From Streptomyces sp. ISL-96 (lineage in GTDB: Bacteria; Actinomycetota; Actinomycetes; Streptomycetales; Streptomycetaceae): 64,000 bases of DNA. The stretch covers positions 1 through 64,000 of the forward strand of contig NZ_JAGGPA010000015.1 of the NCBI RefSeq assembly GCF_018614035.1. The letters are read 5' to 3'. Made by a program: the position numbers and the translations under genes. Shown here in pieces: positions 55,923-62,491 of this stretch; positions within the stretch are counted from its first letter, which is position 1; every line of letters begins with the position of its first letter. The notes below the pieces were generated by a model. The model saw only the letters and a list, made by a program, of their open reading frames with translations. It was not told the origin of the DNA and did not search any database.

Positions 55923-57344
55923 ATGAACCCTCGTCGAAAAATAAGTTCCTCCCCCGCTTTCCCCGCATTGAGCCGCCCCGCCCAAGGAGGCCTCACAGCC
56001 GCCGCGTTAATCCTCATACCGCTGCTCGCCGTCGCCGGCAGCGACAGTCTGCGCGCCGCGCTCGACTTCACGACCGGCGTCCTCTCACTGGTCTCCCTCA
56101 CCGCTGCCGTCGCCTGGGGACTGCTGGCAACCGACCGGCTGCTCCTGCGGCCGCGCCACCGCCTCCTCGCCCAGGGCGTCCACCGCGCCACCGCGGTCGC
56201 CTCCCTCGGCTTCCTGCTGCTGCACGTGACGGTCAAGGTCTCGCTCGGACATGTCGCGCTCCTGGGAGCCCTGGTCCCCTTCGGCCTCGGAGTCAGCGGT
56301 ACGTCCGGCCTCATCGGATTCGGCTCGCTGGCCGGGTTCCTCATGGTCGTCGCGGCCTCGACCGGCGCCCTGCGCAGCGCGTTCGCCACGCCGGGGCGCA
56401 CAGCGGGCCGCTGGCGCTCGCTGCACATGGTGGCCTACCCGGCATGGGGATCGGCGCTGGTGCACGGCCTGTTCGCGGGCCGGCCCGCCGCGGGCTGGGT
56501 CGTCACGATGTACGCCCTGTGCCTCGCGGCGGTGGTCGCCGCCCTCTCGCTGCGCCTGCTGCCTCCGCCACTCAAGCGGACCATCACGGACCGGGTGGTG
56601 GCGCTGGCCACGTCCGGCTCCCTGGCCCCGGCGCCCGAACCGGCGCCCCGCGACTCCGCCACCTCCCCACTGCCCGGCGGCGGGTTCGCCCCGCCGCAGG
56701 AGCCGCCTCGGCCGCAGCGGCGGCCCGAGCAGCTGTTCCGCGACGACACGCAGCCCCCGCCGCACCGCCTCACGGCTCCCGCCCCGCCCCTGTACGAGGC
56801 CGGGCGTTCCTCTGAGGGCCTTCGCGGGGCGCCGGACACCGGCATATCGGCGGCGTACCGCGCCGTGTCGGCCGCGACGGCCGCCTCCGCCCCCACCGAA
56901 CGGATCCCGCTGGCGGAACAGATCCCCCTGACGGAAGAAATCCCCGTCCAGGCGCCGCCTCCGTCTCCCCGCTGGCCCACGCCGTCACCCCCACCACCCG
57001 CCCAGGCCCTCCGCCCGCCCTACGACCCGGACCGCGCGGCGTACGGCCCGGGAGCCGTCCCCGCACCGGACCTTCCCGGGTACGGCCCCGACCCCGTACC
57101 GAACGTTCCCTGGAACGGCCAGAACCCGGAAACGAACGTTCCCTGGAACAGCCAGAGCTACGAAACCGACCTTCCCTGGAACGGCCAGAACGCCGTCCCC
57201 GACCTTCCCGCGTACGCCCCGGACATGCCCACCGGACCGCTCCCCCACCCCCACTCCCTCGACAACACCGAGCCCGCGCCGGGTCCGCCCTACCGGCCCG
57301 CCGCCGGAGAGCCCTGGCACGCACCCGCAGGAGACCGACGTTGA
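55923..57344 (+). CDS. Di-haem ferric-reductase-like membrane protein with Pro-rich tail
   Basis: A 473-residue protein. Residues 20-215 hold six transmembrane segments. Histidines lie in pairs 13-14 residues apart in two helices, His87/His101 and His168/His181, the spacing that ligates two stacked haems in ferric reductase and NADPH oxidase-type cytochromes. It lacks the usual FAD/NADPH domain. From residue 225 it is a long Pro/Ala-rich cytoplasmic or extracytoplasmic tail that ends in three near-copies of VPWNGQNPET (394-426). GGAG 9 nt before ATG 55923. It overlaps the next gene by 4 nt, so the flavoprotein may supply electrons. Confidence 0.8.
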   Translation: MNPRRKISSSPAFPALSRPAQGGLTAAALILIPLLAVAGSDSLRAALDFTTGVLSLVSLTAAVAWGLLATDRLLLRPRHRLLAQGVHRATAVASLGFLLLHVTVKVSLGHVALLGALVPFGLGVSGTSGLIGFGSLAGFLMVVAASTGALRSAFATPGRTAGRWRSLHMVAYPAWGSALVHGLFAGRPAAGWVVTMYALCLAAVVAALSLRLLPPPLKRTITDRVVALATSGSLAPAPEPAPRDSATSPLPGGGFAPPQEPPRPQRRPEQLFRDDTQPPPHRLTAPAPPLYEAGRSSEGLRGAPDTGISAAYRAVSAATAASAPTERIPLAEQIPLTEEIPVQAPPPSPRWPTPSPPPPAQALRPPYDPDRAAYGPGAVPAPDLPGYGPDPVPNVPWNGQNPETNVPWNSQSYETDLPWNGQNAVPDLPAYAPDMPTGPLPHPHSLDNTEPAPGPPYRPAAGEPWHAPAGDRR

Positions 57345-58918
57345 ACGTCCCCCTTCCCGACGTCCCCGAAGTACGCGTAGTCGGCCTTCCCCAGCTGACG
57401 ACCGGCTTCGACCTGGTCGAGCGCCTCGACCTCGGCATGCACCTGAAGGTGCACGGCCCGCTGGAGCCGATGGGCGGGGAGCGCCTGGCCGAACTCGCCG
57501 ACTACATCTCGCTCCGCGGCCGCGGCGGCGCCGGCTTCCCCTTCGGCAAGAAACTGCGGGCGGTCGCACAGGCCTCCATCCGCCGCGGGGTGCGCCCCGT
57601 AGTCGTCATCAACGGCAGCGAAGGGGAGCCCGCCTGCCGCAAGGACACCGTCCTGCTCAACCGCGCCCCGCATCTCGCGCTCGACGGCGCCCTGCTCGCC
57701 GCCGAGGCGCTCGGCGCCCGCACCCTGATCGTCGGCGTCACCCGCAACTCGACCGAGGCCTCCATACGGGCCGCTTTCGCCGAGCGCGGCCTGTCCGACC
57801 GGCGCGGCCAGCAGCTGCGCGCCCGGATCGTGCGTACCCCTGAGCGCATGGTCTCCGGCGAAGCGTCCTCGCTGATCCGCGCCGCGAACGGCGGCCCGGC
57901 GCTCCCGCCCGGACGCCGTGAGCGCGCCGCGGAGACAGGAGTGGGAGGCGCACCGACACTGCTGTCCAACACCGAGACCTTCGCGCAGCTCGCCGTAGCC
58001 GCCCGCATAGGCGCCCGCCGCTACGGCCACACCGGACTGGAGAAAGAGCCGGGCACCGTCATGCTCACCATCTCCGGCGCCGTCGCGCGCCCCATGGTGG
58101 TCGAGGTGCCGACAGGTGTCCCGCTGCGTTACGTCCTCCAGATGGCCGGCGCCCCGCCGCTGCCCCAGGGCGTGCTGACCGGCGGCTACCACGGCAACTG
58201 GATCGACGCGGTAGCCGCGCACGACGCGGTGATCTCCCGCGAGTCCCTCGCCTCGTTCGGCGGCGCGCTGGGCGCGGGCGCCATTCTCCCGATCGGCCCG
58301 GAGACCTGCCCGCTGGGCGAGTCGCTGCGCGTAGCGAACTGGCTTGCCGCGGAGACAGCGGGCCAGTGCGGCCCGTGCCGCCTGGGTCTGCCCGCCGCCG
58401 CCGGTGGCCTCTCCGACGTACTCAACGGTGGAGGTCAGGCCGCCCTGGAGGCGCTGCGCGAAGTGACGCAGGCCGTGAAGGGCCGGGGCGCGTGCAAGCA
58501 CCCCGACGGTTCGGTGCGCTTCTTCGTCTCCACCCTCAACGCCTTCACCGACGACCTGGCGGCGCACGTCCTGGGCGGCGGCTGCGGCCGCGAGACGATG
58601 GGTGTGCTGCCGCTGCCGGGCCCCGGTTACGAGGAAGAGGGCATCCCGAGCGGCGAGAAGTTCGCGGTCGACTGGACCCTGTGCAAGGGCCACGGGCTGT
58701 GCGCGGACATCATCCCCGAGCTGATCCGGCTCGGCCCCGACGGTTACCCGGCGCTCGCGGAGGCGTCGATTCCGGTGCACCTGCGGGGTCGCGCCCAGCG
58801 TGCCGTGCGCCGCTGCCCCGAGCTGGCGCTGCGCATCGAGCAGGAGGCCCCCGAGAGGCCGGCGCGTCCGGCGCTGCCGCCGGGCGGCAGGAAGGCCCTG
58901 GGAAGCGGCAGGGGCTAG
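57341..58918 (+). CDS. NuoF-like NADH-dehydrogenase flavoprotein with C-terminal ferredoxin domain
   Basis: A 525-residue protein resembling the NADH-binding subunit of complex I but outside any nuo operon. LRGRGGAGFPFGKKL (FMN/NADH fold, residues 58-72), NGSEGEPACRKD, an SLBB segment, and the iron-sulfur cluster site CGPCRLG (343-349) with Cys385 are visible. A ferredoxin-like domain follows (CKGHGLCADIIPE, Cys448, Cys454 and RRCPEL Cys492), with spacing typical of a 3Fe-4S ferredoxin. The TTG start overlaps the preceding stop (TTGA), with AGGAG 7 nt upstream. The likely role is to pass electrons from NAD(P)H to the coupled membrane cytochrome. Confidence 0.85.
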   Translation: MNVPLPDVPEVRVVGLPQLTTGFDLVERLDLGMHLKVHGPLEPMGGERLAELADYISLRGRGGAGFPFGKKLRAVAQASIRRGVRPVVVINGSEGEPACRKDTVLLNRAPHLALDGALLAAEALGARTLIVGVTRNSTEASIRAAFAERGLSDRRGQQLRARIVRTPERMVSGEASSLIRAANGGPALPPGRRERAAETGVGGAPTLLSNTETFAQLAVAARIGARRYGHTGLEKEPGTVMLTISGAVARPMVVEVPTGVPLRYVLQMAGAPPLPQGVLTGGYHGNWIDAVAAHDAVISRESLASFGGALGAGAILPIGPETCPLGESLRVANWLAAETAGQCGPCRLGLPAAAGGLSDVLNGGGQAALEALREVTQAVKGRGACKHPDGSVRFFVSTLNAFTDDLAAHVLGGGCGRETMGVLPLPGPGYEEEGIPSGEKFAVDWTLCKGHGLCADIIPELIRLGPDGYPALAEASIPVHLRGRAQRAVRRCPELALRIEQEAPERPARPALPPGGRKALGSGRG

Positions 58919-58941
58919 CCACCAGCCACCCCGGAAACGAA

Positions 58942-58974
58942 AGGATCCCCCGGTCGAATCGACCGGGGGATCCT
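58942..58974. terminator. Bidirectional terminator after the NuoF-like gene and tRNA-Ala
   Basis: Perfect 14-bp stem AGGATCCCCCGGTC/GACCGGGGGATCCT with a 5-nt loop (58942-58955 and 58961-58974). Confidence 0.9.
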
Positions 58975-58981
58975 CATTCTG

Positions 58982-59054
58982 TGGAGCTAAGGAGAATTGA
59001 ACTCCTGACCTCCTGCATGCCATGCAGGCGCTCTACCAACTGAGCTATAGCCCC
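58982..59054 (-). tRNA. tRNA-Ala (anticodon GGC)
   Basis: A 73-nt cloverleaf on the minus strand: acceptor GGGGCTA/TAGCTCC, D arm with AGTTGGTA, anticodon stem CCTGC/GCAGG around loop ATGGCAT (anticodon GGC), T arm with TTCAATT. No CCA is encoded, consistent with tRNA processing by RNase Z and CCA addition. It is identical to the copy at 61149-61221. Confidence 0.97.
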
Positions 59055-59181
59055 GTGTGTTCCGCCGCCCTCCGGGGTTCCCCCGCGGCTCCGCCAACAT
59101 TACACGGTCCCCCCGGCCCTCCACCAAATCGTTTGTCCGCACACCCGTTCTGTCCCCATACGCCCGGTACTGTCATCCGGC

Positions 59182-60408
59182 GTGACCGTGACCGCGCAGA
59201 CCGCCGCCGCCCGCCACACCCTCGCCCGGCGGCCGATACTCGTCGCCGCCTCGGTCTGCCTGATCTCCTTCGCGGCCTTCTGGGCCGCCCAGCGCGCCGC
59301 CGGCGTCTCGATGATCGACCTCATGGTCTACCGGGCCGAGGGCGAGACCGTACGGGCAGGCCAGGACCTCTACGCGATGCGCGCCACCCGCGCGAACCTG
59401 CCGACCACCTACCCGCCTTTCGCCGCCCTGCTGTTCACCCCGCTGACGCTTCTCGACGTCCCCGAGATGCGCGCCCTCGCCACCGCCGGGAACCTCGTCC
59501 TCCTCGTCGCGTTCGTCCGCCTCTCACTGCGTCTGGTGGGCCGCGAGAGCGCCACCGCCGTCCTGTTGACCGCCGCGCTCGCCGTCTGGTGCGAGCCGGT
59601 GTGGACGACGCTGCGGTACGGGCAGGTCAATCTGCTGCTCGCGGCCGCCGTGCTCTGGGACCTCACCCGCCGCGACGGCCACCGGTGGGCGGGCGCGGGC
59701 ATCGGCCTCGCCGCTGCGGTGAAGCTCACACCGGCGCTCTTCGCGGTCTTCCTTCTGATCACCGGTCTGGTACGGGCACGGGGCGCCGTACGCCGCGCCC
59801 GGAACCCCTGGCTCCGGCAGGCCGGGACAGCGGCGGCGGTCTTCCTCGCGGCCACCGTGACGGCCGCGGCCGTCCTGCCGCACGACTCGCGCCGCTACTG
59901 GACGGGAATGGTCTTCCAGGCGGGCCGGGTGGGCCACGCCGAAGACACCGCCAACCAGTCCCTGCGCGGCGTACTGGCCCGGCTGCTGCACACCGGCGAT
60001 CCGGGCCCCTGGTGGGCCGCTGCCGCCGCCCTGGCCGCCCTGGCGGGCCTCGCCGTCGCCGTGTCCGCCGAACTGCGCGGGGAGCGGGCCGGCGCGGTGG
60101 TCGCGTGCGCGCTGACCGCACTGCTCGTCAGCCCGGTTTCCTGGTCGCACCACTGGGTGTGGTGCGTGCCCGTGGTGCTGTTCCTGGGAACGCGTGGAAG
60201 CACAGCAGCGACGGCGGTGACGGCGGGGACAGCGACGGTCTTCTGTTCGTACGCGCTGTGGTGGGTGCCACACGGCGCTGGACGGCTCGAACTCACCCAG
60301 AACGCCACGCAGATGGCACTGTCGGCGCTCTACCCGCTCACGGCCCTGGCCGCGCTCGCACTGCTCACGCGGTGGTTCACGCTGTGGCGAACGAATAGAA
60401 GCGCTTGA
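59182..60408 (+). CDS. GT87-family polyprenol-phosphate-mannose mannosyltransferase
   Basis: A 408-residue, about 10-helix membrane glycosyltransferase (DUF2029/GT-C fold). SMIDLMVYRAEGETVRAGQD contains the acidic residue expected in the first loop, followed by TTYPPFAALLFTPLTLLDVP, LRYGQVNLLLAAAVLWDL and the C-terminal VSWSHHWVWCVPVV. Relatives elongate mannan in actinobacterial lipoglycans using polyprenyl-phosphate-mannose. GTG 59182. The C terminus overlaps the convergent small gene by 32 nt. Confidence 0.88.
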   Translation: MTVTAQTAAARHTLARRPILVAASVCLISFAAFWAAQRAAGVSMIDLMVYRAEGETVRAGQDLYAMRATRANLPTTYPPFAALLFTPLTLLDVPEMRALATAGNLVLLVAFVRLSLRLVGRESATAVLLTAALAVWCEPVWTTLRYGQVNLLLAAAVLWDLTRRDGHRWAGAGIGLAAAVKLTPALFAVFLLITGLVRARGAVRRARNPWLRQAGTAAAVFLAATVTAAAVLPHDSRRYWTGMVFQAGRVGHAEDTANQSLRGVLARLLHTGDPGPWWAAAAALAALAGLAVAVSAELRGERAGAVVACALTALLVSPVSWSHHWVWCVPVVLFLGTRGSTAATAVTAGTATVFCSYALWWVPHGAGRLELTQNATQMALSALYPLTALAALALLTRWFTLWRTNRSA

Positions 60409-60610
60409 GGGTGCAGTGTTCGTCGAGCAGCCGGCCGTAGATCGGCTCCCCTTCGAGCTCGCGGTACGTCTCGATGGGGTCGCCTTTTATGATCAGCGCC
60501 CGGGCGCATTCCTCGCACCAGTACTGGTAGTCGGCGTTGACTGGTTCCATGTCCCTGACGATGGGCGTGCCACTGCCGCACCAGTCGCATTTCCGCCTGT
60601 GTGCGCCCAT
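60377..60610 (-). CDS. Small zinc-ribbon-like hypothetical protein
   Basis: A 77-residue protein with two CxxC pairs (CDWC near residue 9 and CEEC near 33) that could bind one zinc; the second half is CARALIIKGDPIETYREL then ERFYSFATA-like residues. ATG 60610 has GGAAG 7 nt upstream; GTG 60613 is an alternative. The stop of the even smaller gene upstream ends 3 nt before it, so the two are coupled. Function unknown. Confidence 0.65.
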   Translation of the reverse strand: MGAHRRKCDWCGSGTPIVRDMEPVNADYQYWCEECARALIIKGDPIETYRELEGEPIYGRLLDEHCTLKRFYSFATA

Positions 60611-60613
60611 CAC

Positions 60614-60712
60614 TCACTTCCGGCTGTGGCGGCAGGCCGTGCACACGTACGCGATACCTCCGTTGTCGCTGCCGGGCAGACCACGGACCGCATCGAGGCT
60701 GCTCGCGGGCAT
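60614..60712 (-). CDS. Thirty-two-residue CxxC mini-protein
   Basis: A short frame, MPASSLDAVRGLPGSDNGGI, ending YVCTACRHSRK, with a very strong ribosome-binding site GGGGAGGGAG 6 nt before ATG 60712. Its stop is immediately followed by the start of the zinc-ribbon gene, so both are probably translated together. The CxxC near the C terminus could pair with metal or a partner. It is below usual gene-finder length, but spacing and initiation signals argue that it is real. Not recognised. Confidence 0.55.
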   Translation of the reverse strand: MPASSLDAVRGLPGSDNGGIAYVCTACRHSRK

Positions 60713-60783
60713 CGCGCTCTCCCTCCCCATCAGGCCGTCGTCCCCCTCCGGCGGTCCGATTCTGCCATGGCTCCGCAAGGGGG

Positions 60784-61065
60784 TCAGTGGCGTGAGCGCA
60801 GGAGGACCGCCACAGCGCCGAAGAGCGACGCTGCAACCGGCGCAAGAGCGCCTGCCCACAGCGCATCCGCGTACGCATGCGCCCCCGGCGCAGTCAGCCG
60901 TTTCAAGAAGAGAGTGCCGAATGCGGAGACGCCGGGCAACTGTCCCAACTGGGTGAGCGTGACGAACAGTCGGCGGGCATCCGCCGGCTCGTCGGGCCGT
61001 ACGGTCGCCGGCGAGGACGAACTGCCCAGTGAGGGTGCGCAGTTGCGCAGGGCGTACTGCCATGG
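60784..61065 (-). pseudogene. Fragment of an MFS transporter C terminus
   Basis: The frame to the stop at 60784 contains ADARRLFVTLTQLGQLPGVS, AFGTLFLKRL and DALWAGALAPVAASLFGAVA then VLLRSRH, which resembles the last two helices of DHA2-type MFS exporters (TxxQxGxxxGVAxxGTLF). No matching N-terminal part exists; upstream the frame runs into tRNA-Ala. It is therefore read as a truncated relic, lodged between two tRNA genes. Alternatively a short membrane protein could start within it, but no good start is visible. Confidence 0.45.
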
Positions 61066-61101
61066 AATCCCTTTGGCCGGCGAAGACCGGTACAACAAGA
61101 A

Positions 61102-61134
61102 ATCCCGGCCCCTCCTGTGAGGAGGAACCGGGAT
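61102..61134 (-). terminator. Terminator after the second tRNA-Ala
   Basis: Arms ATCCCGGCCCCTCC and GGAGGAACCGGGAT (61102-61115, 61121-61134) pair with two internal mismatches, 14 nt beyond the tRNA on the minus strand. Confidence 0.75.
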
Positions 61135-61148
61135 CCTGATTGTGTTTG

Positions 61149-61221
61149 TGGAGCTAAGGAGAATTGAACTCCTGACCTCCTGCATGCCATGCAGGCGCTC
61201 TACCAACTGAGCTATAGCCCC
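61149..61221 (-). tRNA. tRNA-Ala (anticodon GGC), second copy
   Basis: A 73-nt gene identical to the one at 58982-59054, with anticodon loop ATGGCAT and no encoded CCA. It has its own terminator and lies in the same orientation about 2.1 kb away. Confidence 0.97.
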
Positions 61222-61290
61222 GCTGTTCTCCGCGCTGTGCGCTGCGAACAAGAAGAACTTTAGCCTGCGACCTGGGATAAGTGAAATCCG

Positions 61291-61989
61291 TCAGTCGTCG
61301 TCGCCGAGCACCGGTTCCGGGAGCGTCCCGGCGTTGTGCTCCAGCAGCCGCCAGCCGCGGGCGCCTTCGCCCAGCACCGACCAGCAGCAGTTGGAGAGCC
61401 CGCCAAGGCCCTCCCAGTGGTACGACTCCAGACCCAGGAGCCGGCCGATGGTGGTGCGGATGGTGCCGCCGTGGCTGACGACTACGAGCGTGCCGTTGTC
61501 CGCCAGCTTGTCGGCGTGCGCGAGCACGACAGGAGCCGCCCGGTCGGCGACCTCGGTCTCCAGCTCGCCACCGCCGCGCCGCACCGGCTCGCCGCGCTTC
61601 CACGCCGCGTACTGCTCGCCGAACCGCCTGATGATCTCGTCGTGCGTCAGGCCCTGCCAGGCACCCGCGTACGTCTCGCGCAGCGCGGCGTCGTGGGTCA
61701 CGTCGAGGCCGGTCAGGGCCGACAGCTCGCCGGCCGTGGCCGACGCCCGCTTGAGGTCGGACGCGATCATCGTGTCCGGCTTCAGGGAGGCGAGGAGCCT
61801 GGCGGCCCGGCGCGCCTGGGCGACGCCGGTCTCGGTCAGCTCGATGTCGGTGCTGCCCTGAAAGCGGCGCTCCAGGTTCCATGCCGTCTGGCCGTGCCGC
61901 CACAGGACGATCCGGCGGCCCCGGCTCTTCTTGACGGGGCCGGTGCCGGTGCCAGTCCCGGTGTCGCTGCCGGTGTCGCCGCCGTTCAG
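61291..61989 (-). CDS. Histidine-phosphatase-family protein (phosphoglycerate-mutase-like), CTG start
   Basis: A 232-residue phosphatase with the active-site motif VLWRHGQTAWN (Arg-His-Gly), ASDLKRASATAGEL, ETYAGAWQGLTHDEI and the second His in VVSHGGTIRTTIG. Upstream of the RHG motif there is no ATG, GTG or TTG before an in-frame TGA; the only suitable start is CTG at 61989 with GGAGA 7-8 nt upstream, giving MNGGDTGS, which matches relatives that start MNG. The CTG overlaps the rsfS stop (CTGA). Substrate unknown; relatives are broad phosphatases. Confidence 0.85.
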   Translation of the reverse strand: MNGGDTGSDTGTGTGTGPVKKSRGRRIVLWRHGQTAWNLERRFQGSTDIELTETGVAQARRAARLLASLKPDTMIASDLKRASATAGELSALTGLDVTHDAALRETYAGAWQGLTHDEIIRRFGEQYAAWKRGEPVRRGGGELETEVADRAAPVVLAHADKLADNGTLVVVSHGGTIRTTIGRLLGLESYHWEGLGGLSNCCWSVLGEGARGWRLLEHNAGTLPEPVLGDDD

Positions 61990-62423
61990 CTCAGGTCTCC
62001 GTCCACATCACCGGCCGCACGCGACTTCGCGTGCGCCTCGGCCAGGCCGCGGGTCTTGACGGCGTCCTCGGGCAGGGAGATCTCGGGGCAGTCCTTCCAG
62101 AGGCGCTCCAGAGCGTAGAAGACACGCTCCTCGCTGTGCTGGACGTGGACGACGATGTCGACGTAGTCCAGGAGCACCCAGCGGGCCTCGCGGTCGCCCT
62201 CGCGACGGACGGGCTTGACGCCGAGGTCCTTGTTCAGCCGCTCCTCGATCTCGTCGACGATCGACTTGACCTGGCGGTCGTTGGGCGCCGAAGCGACCAG
62301 GAAGGCGTCGGTGATGGACAGCACATCGCTGACGTCGTACGCGATGATGTCGTGCGCGAGCCGGTCTGCGGCCGCCTGAGCGGCGGCGTTGATGAGCTCG
62401 ATGGAACGGTCAGTGGCGGTCAC
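61986..62423 (-). CDS. rsfS: Ribosome silencing factor RsfS
   Basis: Binds ribosomal protein L14 and blocks joining of subunits when nutrients fall; 145 residues. It contains AAADRLAHDIIAYDVSDVLS, ITDAFLVASAPNDRQVKSIV and DREARWVLLDYVDIVVHVQH, the family blocks. GTG 62423. It is translationally coupled to the histidine phosphatase downstream; the usual upstream partner nadD lies outside the window, beyond the LytR_C gene. Confidence 0.94.
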   Translation of the reverse strand: MTATDRSIELINAAAQAAADRLAHDIIAYDVSDVLSITDAFLVASAPNDRQVKSIVDEIEERLNKDLGVKPVRREGDREARWVLLDYVDIVVHVQHSEERVFYALERLWKDCPEISLPEDAVKTRGLAEAHAKSRAAGDVDGDLS

Positions 62424-62491
62424 TAGCAGGCTTTCGTCGGCGGTCAGAGATACCCCCAGGGTCTCACGGACCGCCGACAGCCCCGACGGGG

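Noticed and set aside
58998..59040. First reading of the tRNA anticodon as GCC (Gly)
   Set aside because: Careful reverse complement gives loop ATGGCAT with anticodon GGC, matching the alanine body.
61154..61903. Minus-strand frame overlapping tRNA-Ala and the histidine phosphatase
   Set aside because: It is in the wrong frame for the RHG motif and runs through the tRNA gene.
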